Shown here: positions 17,633-27,578 of the stretch, in pieces | Position numbering within the stretch: position 1 is the first letter of the stretch | How the letters are laid out: each line of letters opens with the position of its first letter | Source: [Clostridium] innocuum | Lineage (GTDB): Bacteria; Bacillota_I; Bacilli_A; Erysipelotrichales; Erysipelotrichaceae | NCBI GenBank assembly: GCA_012317185.1 | Contig: CP048838.1 | Span: 4,278,001 to 4,342,000 of the forward strand | Reading direction: 5' to 3' | DNA: 64,000 nt | Notes under the pieces: generated by a model | The model's input: only the letters and a program-made list of their open reading frames with translations | Databases searched by the model: none | What the model was told of the DNA's origin: nothing | Translations under genes and position numbers: made by a program

Positions 17633-18271
17633 CTAATCCTTCTTATCCTCTTTCGGCAGCAGGTACTGCACACGCACTGATTTCTTTGCACGCTGCCCCT
17701 GTGCATCCTCGACACTCAGCTGGTAGGTTACTGTTTTTGCTTCCACAGGCAGCTCCTCATCCCATCCGGTAATCAATGCACTCAAATCGTTTCCAGATGC
17801 ATCTGCGGCAGTAACACCAGCATAATCACGTACCTCCTGCATTGTTGAATTGGATTCAATAACAAATTGAAAATCCGCATGTGCCGCCTGTATAACCGGC
17901 TTTGCATTTTCCACAACCTTAATTGCAAAGGATACACGCTCCTTCTGTAAGGATGCTACAGCCTGATAGGTACCCGGTGTTGTAACATCAACCGCAGACA
18001 AATCCAGCTTAACCTTATTTAATACATCGGAATCTGCATTTACATAGGTTTCCGCCTTCTGACTCAGCTTTGCGTTCTGCTCAATGATAAAGGTCTCTTT
18101 CTTGGCAGCAATCGCATTGACGCTTTGTTGTTCCTCCTTCAACGGCACATAGGCTTCCGCTTTTACAAATTTCTGCTTCAGCAGTCCTGCAGTCAAAACA
18201 ACAGCAATCATCAGAATACCGATTGCCAGTACAGCTTTTTCTTCCTTTTTAAATTGAAAATACTTCTTCAC
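17633..18271 (-). CDS. membrane-anchored protein with Ig-like repeats
   Basis: About 212 aa. A short charged N-terminus is followed by one membrane segment (AVLAIGILMIAVVLTAGLL), so the rest is probably extracellular. The outer part looks like two bacterial Ig-like strand-rich units: one around DLSAVDVTTPGTYQAVASL, the second around GVTAADASGNDLSALITGW and VTYQLSVEDAQGQRAKKSVRVQYL. Such units occur in Firmicute surface proteins, but no enzymatic domain is attached here. I choose GTG 18271 because GGAAG lies seven bases upstream; the frame also allows TTG 18286, with a weaker site. Function unknown. Confidence 0.65.
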   Translation of the reverse strand: MKKYFQFKKEEKAVLAIGILMIAVVLTAGLLKQKFVKAEAYVPLKEEQQSVNAIAAKKETFIIEQNAKLSQKAETYVNADSDVLNKVKLDLSAVDVTTPGTYQAVASLQKERVSFAIKVVENAKPVIQAAHADFQFVIESNSTMQEVRDYAGVTAADASGNDLSALITGWDEELPVEAKTVTYQLSVEDAQGQRAKKSVRVQYLLPKEDKKD

Positions 18272-18668
18272 ATCATCACTTCCCAACTTACTTCAACGTT
18301 TGTATTTTATCATATCCCTTCCGGTAATAAAATGCCTAAAATACAATTTCAGCCTTTATTTATCACCTTTTTTACCATTTGGTCTGGAAAGGTATGTTTG
18401 TGGGATTACGCATTCTGCACCTGTGGAAAATATGACATTCCATCGTTTTTCATTTGTATTTTTTTCTGCTTGATATTATAATCATACTACTCATGTTGGA
18501 AAGCTATCAGCTACCGTATAGACTATTGATGAAATAACACAGGCAGCGCGCTTCCATTCCATATTTATACAGAGCTTTTTTCATCGCTGTTATGCGGGCA
18601 ATATGATATGATTATCCTGTAGTAAGCAGCACGCCAAAAATCAAAACAACATTTTCAGGAGGTACAAT
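18272..18668. other. divergent intergenic region before addB
   Basis: About 400 bases between divergent genes. A TATGAT-type -10 near 18604-18609 could serve addB, but no convincing -35 is visible. AGGAGG sits seven bases before the addB ATG. No further gene is seen. Confidence 0.3.
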
Positions 18669-21368
18669 ATGACATTTTTACAGAAATTGGGTCCCGGCAG
18701 CACCCTTATTGCCCCAGCCTACCTGCACGCAGCTCTGCGCGAGGAGCTTTTAAAAACACGCAGCGGCTTGCTGGGACTGAAGCTGAACACTCTGCAGGGA
18801 TGGCTGCAGCAGCAGGCAAATGTTGCAGTACCGTCCAGACATGTTGCCTTATATCAGTATAAGCAGCGGATACAGACAATCCTTCCGCAGCTGAAAATCT
18901 ATCGTGAGGTGGCGGACTCCTCGGTATTTCTGAACGAATGCAGGTCGTTTCTGGATTCCATTTATTTCTGGAACATCCCCCAGAGTGAGCTGCCTCAGGA
19001 AAGTGAAGCACAAAAAGAACTGTTTGCAATCCTTTCTCAGCTCACGGATATTGCCGTGCCTTCCAAACAGCAGCGTGCAGCATTAACGAATATAAAAACA
19101 AAGCGGCTGGATGATCTGCATATTCTGGATGTGTATCACACGCTGGAGGAAGAACAGCTCATACAGGCGCTGGTTGCGCAGGGGGCACAGCGCTGTACTC
19201 CGCCAGTGTATGAGCCAATGCCATTGTTTTTCCATGCTGTAAACAAGCGCCAGGAAATTGAAGCATGTGCACAATATATTATCGAGCACGATCTGGATGC
19301 GGATGATATTCATATCACCCTTGCCAATGCAACCTATAAGCCGATTCTTGCACAGATTTTCCAGCGTTATCAAATACCGTATACACTGCTGCAGGATTCC
19401 CATGCGAGTATACTGCCACACCGCTTTTCCGCATTGTTCTCTTATTATCTGAAGCCGGATACGGAAAATCTTCTCCGTGTTCTGGATTGCGGTGTCGTAC
19501 ACATGGAACAGCTGCAGAAGCTGAAGGATTATCTGGATGTATTTTCCTGTAATATCGAGGAAGCCTTTGACCATTTACAGCAGATTGAGGATGAGGGACA
19601 TATTCTCGATGCACTTGAGCTGGCCAAGCTGCAAAAGCTGGAAGAAGAGGCTGAGCTGGTTCGTCAACAGCTGGTGGTCTATCTGCGTCCGCTGAAACAG
19701 CCGATATCGATAGAAGCGATGATACAGACCGCTGCTTCCTATGTCAGAGAATCTCTGCGCAGGGACGATGCAGATACCAAAATTCTTCTGGATATTGAGG
19801 CGATGCTGAAGGAGCTCCATCCTTATATATTAGAAAAAGAGGATATTGCATTTTTTCTGTACTTCCTTGACGGTATGACACAAAGCAGTGCTCCCAAAGA
19901 AAGAAGCGGAGCCATCGTCTGTGATCTGCGCCAGTCCCCCTTCTGCCGAAAGCATTTATTTATTCTGGGATGTACACAAAAAGACTATCCTGCCTTTCAA
20001 ACAAAAAAAGGCATTTTCGATGAGAACTATCACGCATTGATTTCAGCCTATCCTTCCATGGAACGACGTTATCAGTTTTATCTGGAACAGATATCCGCAA
20101 TGCTGTACGCAGCACCATCCGTATATGTATCCTATCCGCTCGGCACCTATGAGGGAAAAGGAATGGAGGCTGCCCTGGAAATTGAGGACTATGTCCAGAA
20201 GCAGCATGCGAATCCAAAAGCGGGTTCAGTAGCTTATCCGCTGTACAGCAGCTATGAACCTGTTTCCACCAACATTACATTGTCTCCTGAAATGGCACAG
20301 GCTCTGTTTGTTAAAGATAAAATGATCCGGGGCTCCATTTCCGCTCTGGAACGCTATGTTAAATGTCCGTTCTCTTACTTTCTGCGCTATGGTCTTTCCC
20401 TGCGGGAACCGATGAAGGTCGGCTTTCCGGATTCCTATGCCGGCACTCTCGCACATTACCTTCTGGAGACCTTTACAGGGAAATATGGGAAGGCCTATAC
20501 AAAGGTGGCAGAGGAAAAAATCGAAGAAGTGCTGATGAAGGAAATTCGGATTATGCAGGATGTGTTTCCATCTCTGGAAAAAAAGCTGGAAAATGTTGCA
20601 CAGCGAATACTTACCTCTATGACACAGACCTTGGGCTTGCTGGATGACTTTGAACAGCATTCCATATTATCTCCGTATCTTCGTGAGAAGGAGTTTCATT
20701 ACAGCATTCCCCTAGGGGATGACATCAGCCTCGCATTAAAGGGATATATTGACCGCATCGATGCGTCGGATGAATTCTTATGTATTCTGGATTATAAAAG
20801 CTCTGCCAAAATGCTGTCGGAGACTAACGTATTTGCCGCCTTGCAGCTGCAGCTGCTAACCTATTCCATCGTCTGCAGTAAAGAATTTCATAAACGTGTT
20901 CTGGGATCCTTCTACGTTTCGTTAAAAAATGAAAATATCCCTTATACGGCAGGCAAGCTGTCCCGGAGAAAACCGGTAACACATCTTCCATCCAGTAAAG
21001 AGGAATATGAAGAAATCCGTCACAAGGCACATCGCATGAACGGCTGGGTCATGGACAGTGATATACAGGCACTGGATGACAACGGCGCACACATTGTTGG
21101 TGTGAGTCAGAATAAGGAGGGGATCATAAAGCCGCGCAAGCTGTATGATCTCGGCAGTATCGAACGTTATTTTACAATAATGTATCAAATGATCGGTAAC
21201 AGAATCATAAACGGGGACATTCGCTGTTTGCCGATGGAAGAGGCCTGTATGTTTTGCAGCTATTATGAAATCTGCCGATTTAAGGGCATATATGCAGAAA
21301 AAACACAGCTGGTGGAGGTAGAGGACGATATCTATCAGCAACAGAAAGGACGTGAGGAAGATGCCTGA
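18669..21368 (+). CDS. addB: ATP-dependent nuclease subunit B (AddB/RexB-like)
   Basis: Subunit of the AddAB helicase-nuclease that resects double-strand breaks up to a Chi-like site for RecA loading. It has 899 aa, shorter than the roughly 1150 of Bacillus AddB. The N-terminus lacks a Walker A motif, as in RexB-type or catalytically dead helicase halves. The C-terminal nuclease domain is present: GYIDRID...LCILDYKSS. Four cysteines suited to the structural Fe-S cluster are visible: YVKCPFSYF and the final CMFCSYYEIC. AGGAGG precedes ATG 18669. Its stop codon overlaps the addA start by eight bases. Confidence 0.92.
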   Translation: MTFLQKLGPGSTLIAPAYLHAALREELLKTRSGLLGLKLNTLQGWLQQQANVAVPSRHVALYQYKQRIQTILPQLKIYREVADSSVFLNECRSFLDSIYFWNIPQSELPQESEAQKELFAILSQLTDIAVPSKQQRAALTNIKTKRLDDLHILDVYHTLEEEQLIQALVAQGAQRCTPPVYEPMPLFFHAVNKRQEIEACAQYIIEHDLDADDIHITLANATYKPILAQIFQRYQIPYTLLQDSHASILPHRFSALFSYYLKPDTENLLRVLDCGVVHMEQLQKLKDYLDVFSCNIEEAFDHLQQIEDEGHILDALELAKLQKLEEEAELVRQQLVVYLRPLKQPISIEAMIQTAASYVRESLRRDDADTKILLDIEAMLKELHPYILEKEDIAFFLYFLDGMTQSSAPKERSGAIVCDLRQSPFCRKHLFILGCTQKDYPAFQTKKGIFDENYHALISAYPSMERRYQFYLEQISAMLYAAPSVYVSYPLGTYEGKGMEAALEIEDYVQKQHANPKAGSVAYPLYSSYEPVSTNITLSPEMAQALFVKDKMIRGSISALERYVKCPFSYFLRYGLSLREPMKVGFPDSYAGTLAHYLLETFTGKYGKAYTKVAEEKIEEVLMKEIRIMQDVFPSLEKKLENVAQRILTSMTQTLGLLDDFEQHSILSPYLREKEFHYSIPLGDDISLALKGYIDRIDASDEFLCILDYKSSAKMLSETNVFAALQLQLLTYSIVCSKEFHKRVLGSFYVSLKNENIPYTAGKLSRRKPVTHLPSSKEEYEEIRHKAHRMNGWVMDSDIQALDDNGAHIVGVSQNKEGIIKPRKLYDLGSIERYFTIMYQMIGNRIINGDIRCLPMEEACMFCSYYEICRFKGIYAEKTQLVEVEDDIYQQQKGREEDA

Positions 21369-24300
21369 ATGGAATCCCATGCAGCTGAAGGCGATTCAGA
21401 CAAAGGAACGCAATATCCTGGTATCCGCATCCGCAGGAAGCGGGAAGACCACCGTGCTGATTGCACGTCTGATGGATCTGGTCATGAAGGATCATGTCTC
21501 CATTGACTCCATTCTTGCCATGACCTTCACGGAAGCTGCCGCAAACGAAATGAAAAAGCGTCTGGCCACAGAGCTGCAGAAGGCGTTGACCGCTGCCCGA
21601 ACAGAAGAAGAGAAAAGCTATATCACCAGACAGCTGACGGGTATACAGACAGCACATATATCAACCATCCATTCCTTCTGCCTTTCCATCATACAGGAAT
21701 ATTATTACATTCTCGGACTGGATCCGCAGCGTATCAAAAGCATTATGGATAACGGAACGATTGTTCTGTTTCAGCAGCAGTCCCTGGAGGAAGCCTTTGC
21801 GAAACAGTATCAGCTGCAGGATGCAAGCTTTCTGCAGCTGTGTCAGATGTTTTCAGCAAGAGCGGAAAACGATGAGGCCCTGCGTACCATGATTATGAAT
21901 CTTGCAGGACTGGCCTCCAGCAAATCCGATCCGGAAGCCTGGCTGGATTCTCTGGCAGAGAATTATCATGAAAAGCATCTGCTGGAGGATTTACCAAAAG
22001 AGATTTATGAGAATTTCTTTGAATATCTCGTTGTGCAAACTGCACGTTATGAAGAAACGCTGGTCCGTATAGATGAGCTTTACCGGTTAAAATATGATGA
22101 TCAGGTAAAAAAACACGCTATAGTGGAACAGAAGCTGCTTGCTCTTCAGGACCTGCATCAGGCCTTGCAAAATCAGGATTATCAGGCTTACCGTGCTGCC
22201 TTTCTCGCCATTGTACACGCCGTTGTACCTCCAAGCCCGGATAAGGAGGATAAGGAATATGCGCGCCTGAGAAAAAGTCTTCTTGCTTTAGAGGATGCAC
22301 AACTGGAAATCCTATTCAGTGAAGATGAATTCATGCGGGATATCCGCTACTTGTATCCTTATATAAAAAAGCTGGTGGACATGTGCAGGGATTATCGCAG
22401 CGCCTATGCAAGGATAAAGGAAGAGCATAAGGTCATCGACTTTGATGATATGGAGCATTTCGCTCTGGAAATTTTACAGGCGAAGGGTGGCCGTGTTGCT
22501 GATATCTATCGTGAAAAATTCGTTGAAATCATGGTGGATGAATTTCAGGACAGCAATGATGTTCAAAACCAGCTGGTAATGCTGATCTGCAGAAAGAACA
22601 ATGTATTCCGTGTTGGAGACATCAAGCAGTCAATTTATGGATTCCGTCATGCCAAGCCGTCTTTGATGAAGGGACTGATCGATCATCGCGGAGTATTTGA
22701 TGAGGTTATTTATCTTTCAAATAATTACCGTTCCAAGAAAATGATTGTCGATTTTAATAATGACCTGTTTAAGCTGTTGATGAATATCGATGGATTTTCC
22801 TGCAGCTATGCAAAAGAGGATGATGTAGAAACCGGTGTCCCTGCGCAGAACGAGGATAATGTTCCCATCTGTTTTCATGCTGTATACCATAACGAAATTA
22901 AGGAAGCAGAGGGGATTATCGTTTCCAAAAATGAATTAAAGGCAAGCTATATTGCCAATCAGATTTTGGAAATTAAGGAGCGCGAGCAGCGAAAGTGGAA
23001 GGACTTTGTTGTCCTCGTCCGTGGAAATGCCCGCAAGGATGATATGAAGAAGATTTTCGATGAGCTGAATATCCCGTATTTCATTGATATCAAATACGGA
23101 TTCTATCAATCCAATGCCGTACAGGTGATTCTGTCCGCAATGAAGTGTATTTTGCATCCGCACGATGATATCAGCTTTACTGCCACTATGCTGTCACCGC
23201 TTTTTCGTAAATCAACTATGGATTTCGCACAGGCCAAGCTGCAGAAGGAAAAGGGACAATCCTATTATTCCTGGTTCTGTGAGCATCCGTTTCCCGGATT
23301 TGAAATATTACAGGAGCTGATTTTCCAACATGGCAGGCTGCGCATCAGTGAGCTCATAAATAAACTGTATGAGATGCAGGATTATTATCGTCTGCATACA
23401 AGCATTCAGGAAAAAACCAATCTGGATCTGCTGTTTGAAAAGGCTGTACAGTTTGAGGATCAGTATGCCTCCGGATTATCCTCCTTTCTTTCACAGATCG
23501 AACAGATCAAGGATGCTCAGACAGCAGAGGCGATTCCGATTGGCGCTGAGGCGGATGTGGTCCGTGTTATGAGTATCCACCAGTCCAAGGGTCTGCAGTT
23601 CCCCGTCGTATTCCTATGGTCTACCGATAAGCAGACACCGATCGAATTTAAGGATTTCTGTATCAGTGATTCCGAGCTCGGACTGGCAATGAAGGCAATG
23701 GACTTACCGCAGCGCTATGTCCGCACAACGATACCGCGAATCGCCATGGAACATAAAAAGGATAAGGAAGAACTGGAGGAGGAGATGCGCATTCTCTACG
23801 TGGCAACCACCCGTGCCCAGACACAGATGCATATCGTTGACTGTATACTTGAGCTTGATGCCTATAAGCATCCGTTAAGCATGTCGCAGGTATACAACCG
23901 CAATGGCTATACATCATGGATTTTACAGACGTTTTTATGCAACCCAAGTCCACTCTTTACTATAAAGGAGGTGCACCGCCTCTGGCACAGTGAGGTGCAA
24001 CAGGCAGAGGCAGGCGTAGATCATCCTTTCCGGGTATATGAAAAGCCATCCAAAAGCATTGAACTGGTAACCGCTTCCGCACAAGAGGCAAGGGAGCTGC
24101 CTGCGTTTACATTTGACGATGACATGCAGGGAAGTGATTATGGAACCATGATGCATAAAATGATAGAGGCACTTCAGGCTCCTATATGGAGTCGTGATGT
24201 TATTCTCCAAGTCGCCAATCAGCAGCTGTTGGAGCTGAAGGAATGGGATATTCAGACATTGCTGCAGCTGGGAAAGGATCCGGATTATCTGTCGGCATAC

Positions 24301-24570
24301 AGAGGGGATGTCCATCATGAAATGCCGTTTATGGTTAAGGACGGATTGCAAATTCTACATGGCTATATGGACTTTGTCAGCATTCAAAACGACCGTATGA
24401 TCATCCTTGATTTCAAGACAGATTCTCTCAAAGAGGATGCGGAATTCATACAACGATATAAGGGACAGCTTGCTATGTATAAAAAGGCTATGCATCTCTT
24501 ATATCCAAAGCATAGTATCACGACCTGCATCTATTCTCTGCATCTGCATAGGATGATTGCCATTTCATAA
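21361..24570 (+). CDS. addA: ATP-dependent helicase/nuclease subunit A
   Basis: UvrD-type helicase with a C-terminal RecB-family nuclease, partner of AddB. About 1069 aa, somewhat short for the family. Walker A SASAGSGKT is at residues 23-30. Motif II is VDEFQDSN, motif III DIKQSIYGFR, motif V MSIHQSKGLQFPVV and motif VI LYVATTRAQ. The nuclease motif is GYMDFV...ILDFKTDS. I place the start at ATG 21361, which overlaps the addB stop (ATGCCTGA) and lies ten bases after AAAGGA; an in-frame GTG nine bases upstream is too close to that site. Two-gene operon with its own terminator. Confidence 0.95.
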   Translation: MPEWNPMQLKAIQTKERNILVSASAGSGKTTVLIARLMDLVMKDHVSIDSILAMTFTEAAANEMKKRLATELQKALTAARTEEEKSYITRQLTGIQTAHISTIHSFCLSIIQEYYYILGLDPQRIKSIMDNGTIVLFQQQSLEEAFAKQYQLQDASFLQLCQMFSARAENDEALRTMIMNLAGLASSKSDPEAWLDSLAENYHEKHLLEDLPKEIYENFFEYLVVQTARYEETLVRIDELYRLKYDDQVKKHAIVEQKLLALQDLHQALQNQDYQAYRAAFLAIVHAVVPPSPDKEDKEYARLRKSLLALEDAQLEILFSEDEFMRDIRYLYPYIKKLVDMCRDYRSAYARIKEEHKVIDFDDMEHFALEILQAKGGRVADIYREKFVEIMVDEFQDSNDVQNQLVMLICRKNNVFRVGDIKQSIYGFRHAKPSLMKGLIDHRGVFDEVIYLSNNYRSKKMIVDFNNDLFKLLMNIDGFSCSYAKEDDVETGVPAQNEDNVPICFHAVYHNEIKEAEGIIVSKNELKASYIANQILEIKEREQRKWKDFVVLVRGNARKDDMKKIFDELNIPYFIDIKYGFYQSNAVQVILSAMKCILHPHDDISFTATMLSPLFRKSTMDFAQAKLQKEKGQSYYSWFCEHPFPGFEILQELIFQHGRLRISELINKLYEMQDYYRLHTSIQEKTNLDLLFEKAVQFEDQYASGLSSFLSQIEQIKDAQTAEAIPIGAEADVVRVMSIHQSKGLQFPVVFLWSTDKQTPIEFKDFCISDSELGLAMKAMDLPQRYVRTTIPRIAMEHKKDKEELEEEMRILYVATTRAQTQMHIVDCILELDAYKHPLSMSQVYNRNGYTSWILQTFLCNPSPLFTIKEVHRLWHSEVQQAEAGVDHPFRVYEKPSKSIELVTASAQEARELPAFTFDDDMQGSDYGTMMHKMIEALQAPIWSRDVILQVANQQLLELKEWDIQTLLQLGKDPDYLSAYRGDVHHEMPFMVKDGLQILHGYMDFVSIQNDRMIILDFKTDSLKEDAEFIQRYKGQLAMYKKAMHLLYPKHSITTCIYSLHLHRMIAIS

Positions 24571-24571
24571 C

Positions 24572-24617
24572 AAAAGACAGAATCATGAACCTTCTCAGGT
24601 TCATGATTCTGTCTTTT
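24572..24617 (+). terminator. strong terminator of addBA
   Basis: Perfect 21-bp stem with a TCTC loop (24593-24596) and a T6 tail starting two bases after the stop codon. It reads as symmetric, so it could also stop leftward transcripts. Confidence 0.95.
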
Positions 24618-24832
24618 TTGCTTATAATGAGTTCATAGCCTGCTTTCCATATTATGAATATACCTGTCTGTGATGTATCTGACTGTATACATGCAACAGA
24701 TATGGTGTTGTTTCTTCTGCTCTATCAACAGTTACAATCGTCAACCTGCAGTATGCCTAAAGCAGGACAGCAGCCCCTTCATTAAGATATCGAGTGTCCT
24801 ACCGCATATCCAGGCACAAAGCTTCCCTTCAT

Positions 24833-25606
24833 TTACGCTTTCGGCTCTACAGCAATAAACAGCTTATCTCTTTCCGCTATTCCGTAATTCTTTGAAAAGA
24901 AATCATACATCGTCCAATTATAATAAAAACGTTCTGCAGGGTAAATACCATAGCCGTCCTGATTATGGTCTGTTGTATCATAGGAATCCGCCACAATAAG
25001 AACATCATCCTGTGTTGTTTCCGTCCCCATGGTATCATATCCGATGATTACCTGCCAGTGTCCTCCCCAGTCATTCCATGCCACCATAACCGGTATACCT
25101 TTTTTTAAAAAATCCTGAATCATGCGCAGATTGATTTTATCGTAATCGCTTTCCTTGTAATCATACGTTGAATGAATCTGAAACCCTCCAACACCTTCGA
25201 AAATCTGTATCATGGATTGTAAAGAGGTAGCCTCACTTTTCAGTTTATTTGTGCGAAGCTGCACAAGTGTTTCCTCATTGTGCTTACCGAGCTTCCCGTA
25301 ATACTGCAATACCATGAGTGCCGCATCCACACCGCAGCTCCATTCACTCGTCTGCTGCATCGTTTTAAATTTCGGCAGCAAGGTAAGCGTATCTGTAGAC
25401 TTCATATGATAGAAATCCGGATGCTTGAAATATGGTGATTCCTTTTGATCACCCTCACGCTCCACACTGTCTGCCCCGTCATCTTCTGACAGATCCACTG
25501 TATGTGCTATCTTCATTTCATCACTATAATTTTCCTTTTCCTCCGTTTTCACACTGCAGCCGAAAAGCAGTACCGCTGCCATACAAAAAATAATCGTTTT
25601 TTTCAT
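24833..25606 (-). CDS. C39-peptidase-like lipoprotein
   Basis: About 257 aa. The N-terminus is a lipoprotein signal peptide with lipobox LFGC (C17), so the protein is anchored to the outer face of the membrane. The rest is a papain-like C39 fold: catalytic Cys C91 in EWSCGVDAALMVLQYYG, His H183 in GGHWQVIIGYD and Asp D207 in IVADSYD. C39-like proteins without a transporter usually cleave peptides extracellularly; the substrate is unknown. GAGG precedes two adjacent ATGs, and the second (25606) has the better spacing. It is monocistronic and convergent with addA. Confidence 0.8.
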   Translation of the reverse strand: MKKTIIFCMAAVLLFGCSVKTEEKENYSDEMKIAHTVDLSEDDGADSVEREGDQKESPYFKHPDFYHMKSTDTLTLLPKFKTMQQTSEWSCGVDAALMVLQYYGKLGKHNEETLVQLRTNKLKSEATSLQSMIQIFEGVGGFQIHSTYDYKESDYDKINLRMIQDFLKKGIPVMVAWNDWGGHWQVIIGYDTMGTETTQDDVLIVADSYDTTDHNQDGYGIYPAERFYYNWTMYDFFSKNYGIAERDKLFIAVEPKA

Positions 25607-26056
25607 CATGTCCTCACTTTCTTAGTGAGTATAATACCTGCATATGCAAACGTGCATACTGATCCTGTTATATCCGCTGTGCTGTATGATTCTATGTTCA
25701 TAATAATAAAATATACGGGATATCCTGAGTCTATACGACAAACATCTGCCTTTATTACTCTTATTGATCTTACAAGTATCGATACTCATAAAACTGGCTT
25801 TAAACCAACAACAAGACTTTACAGTCACAATAATCGGCATTTGACCTGGCTGTCCGTATGGCCTTTTTTCTGAGGTCAAACGAATGCATATTGCATTCCA
25901 TGCAATTAGGGTGGTGTAGCATAAAGGTTTTCAGGACATCCCTCCACTTCTTCTATGAGCGGAATTATAACGAAAAGGAAGGTATTCCACAATACTAAAT
26001 ATAGGTAATATCAAATACAGGAACAAACATGAAACTGTGTATCGGATGTAAAAACA
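25607..26056. other. intergenic region with one palindrome
   Basis: No gene is supported here. The only structure noticed is a perfect inverted repeat GAATGCA-TAT-TGCATTC at 25882-25898, of unknown meaning. Confidence 0.3.
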
Positions 26057-26080
26057 AAACAGCACAATTTCGTGCTGTTT
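26057..26080 (-). terminator. terminator overlapping the stop of the GH3-motif protein
   Basis: Minus-strand hairpin AAACAGCAC-N6-GTGCTGTTT followed by TGTTTT. The arm includes the stop codon of the gene at 26079. Confidence 0.7.
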
Positions 26081-26636
26081 ATAAGATAAGCTCCTGCTGT
26101 ACTCCTGCAGAGCGTTTTGTCACATATTTTTTTAGAGCCTCCATGATAGAGTAGATGATGTTTTCCAGAACTCCCAAATCCATACTCTGTACAATCAGCT
26201 GGAGCAGATAATCTTCCTTTCCCATGTCAAAGTCATTATCAAACATCAGCAGCAGCATTGCCAGAATATAGTTTTCTCTGAGGTATTCCTCATCCTCCTG
26301 TAAAAGGTCAGAAGCCTGCAGTATGGTTGTGCGGCAGTCACAATTTTTCATCCAGTCACAGAATTCTCTGGACAGCTCGATCCTTCCCTTGCGATAATAC
26401 AGGCAGTCCCCCTCCTGCCATAAAACAAACCGGCTGGTGAAATCCTGAATTCGCTGTGTAAGTGGCAGACGCCAGTCCTCATAAGGATCAAGCCTTCCGT
26501 TATTATCCAGATCTTTAAACGCAAAGCCGTCCTGCTCGATAATCTGAATACCGAGATTGGGATCATAGCTGAGTGTTTTACCGCCTTTATTCTCAATGCA
26601 CTCATGATTGTGCCTGTGAGTCAATTTCCATTGCAT
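26079..26636 (-). CDS. hypothetical protein with GH3-beta-glucosidase N-terminal motif
   Basis: 185 aa, complete, with a clear ATG. Residues about 35-70 (FAFKDLDNNGRLDPYEDW, RLPLTQRIQDFTSRF) copy the N-terminal signature found before the catalytic barrel in many Firmicute GH3 beta-glucosidases. This includes the EF-hand-like D-x-D-x-N-x-x-L-D calcium loop. No GH3 barrel follows. Instead there is a 110-residue helical tail (ASDLLQEDEEYLRENYILAMLLLMFDNDFDMG) that I do not recognise. It might be a relic of a glycosidase turned regulator or binding protein. Function not assigned. Confidence 0.65.
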   Translation of the reverse strand: MQWKLTHRHNHECIENKGGKTLSYDPNLGIQIIEQDGFAFKDLDNNGRLDPYEDWRLPLTQRIQDFTSRFVLWQEGDCLYYRKGRIELSREFCDWMKNCDCRTTILQASDLLQEDEEYLRENYILAMLLLMFDNDFDMGKEDYLLQLIVQSMDLGVLENIIYSIMEALKKYVTKRSAGVQQELIL

Positions 26637-26759
26637 AAACAGAAACCTCCTTGTGTCTTTCTACCTGTAGTATAACAACACTCGCCGCGTATGTTGTCAA
26701 ACAATCTTGTGAAATTGTGGGTTTACGCATATCTTTCGAAAGCCTTCACATTTTGTACA

Positions 26760-26795
26760 GAAAAAGAACATACAGCCCTTTATACTATATGTTCT
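26760..26795 (-). terminator. terminator of the cytidylate kinase-like gene
   Basis: Minus-strand stem AGAACATA...TATGTTCT followed by T-rich sequence, about 18 bases past the stop codon. Confidence 0.75.
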
Positions 26796-26812
26796 TCTTT
26801 CTGCATGATTCC

Positions 26813-27433
26813 TTATAATGCTTTTTTCTGTGCGAGCATCTTAATAATTTCCACAGTGCCGTCAATACCGAACGTAGAGGAATTGATGCTGATATCATAA
26901 TTCTCTGCACGACCCCATTTGCGATCCGTATAGTACTCATAATAATTTGCACGGCGCTTGTCGATTTTCTTGATGCTGCCCTCGATATCGCGTTCATCCA
27001 CCTCATAGGAATGAACCGCACGCTCTTTGCGATCCTCCATATCTGCATGAATATACACATTCAGTACATCACTGCGATCCCGCAGCACATAATCTGCACA
27101 GCGTCCGACGATGACGCATGATCCCTCACAGGCCACACCCTTGATTACTTCTTCCTGTACCAGATACAAGCGATCATTTAATGATAATTCCGTTATCGTG
27201 GACAATGGTCCTCCCAGAGAATATCCCAAGGCACCCAGGAGTCGGAACCCCTTGCTTGTACGGGCATCATCTTCTTCAAAAAGCTCTTTATCCATACCGC
27301 TTTCTTTGGCAGCAATCTCAATGAGCTCCTTGTCATAGAACGGTATTCCCAGCTGGTCGGCTATTTTCTTACCGATTTCACGTCCTCCACTTCCAAACTG
27401 TCTGCTGATGGTGATAATGGTCTTATTTTCCAT
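26813..27433 (-). CDS. cytidylate kinase-like family protein
   Basis: 206-aa P-loop nucleoside-monophosphate-kinase-like protein of the AAA/cytidylate-kinase-like family (often annotated Cytidylate_kin2). The N-terminus ITISRQFGSGGREIGKKIADQLG replaces the classic Walker A, followed by YDKELI and a CVIVGRCADYVLRD strand. This family is distinct from housekeeping Cmk, and its true substrate is not known. AAGGAGG precedes ATG 27433 and a strong promoter lies just upstream. Monocistronic. Confidence 0.85.
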   Translation of the reverse strand: MENKTIITISRQFGSGGREIGKKIADQLGIPFYDKELIEIAAKESGMDKELFEEDDARTSKGFRLLGALGYSLGGPLSTITELSLNDRLYLVQEEVIKGVACEGSCVIVGRCADYVLRDRSDVLNVYIHADMEDRKERAVHSYEVDERDIEGSIKKIDKRRANYYEYYTDRKWGRAENYDISINSSTFGIDGTVEIIKMLAQKKAL

Positions 27434-27461
27434 AAAAATCGACCTCCTTGTTGTTACTTTT

Positions 27462-27490
27462 ATTATACTATGTTACTTTCACAACATCAA
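27462..27490 (-). promoter_or_regulatory. promoter of the cytidylate kinase-like gene
   Basis: Minus strand TTGATG (27485-27490), 17-base spacer, perfect TATAAT (27462-27467), about 30 bases from the start codon. Confidence 0.8.
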
Positions 27491-27578
27491 TGAATTGACG
27501 GCCATTTTCTGAAAACAGTCCCGTTTAAGCTATAACAGAGAAGGAAAGCGGTACGCAGTTAAAAACGGTATGCAATCA

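Noticed and set aside
24621..24832. Small plus-strand frame after the addA terminator
   Set aside because: No start signal and no recognisable sequence; between a strong terminator and a convergent gene.
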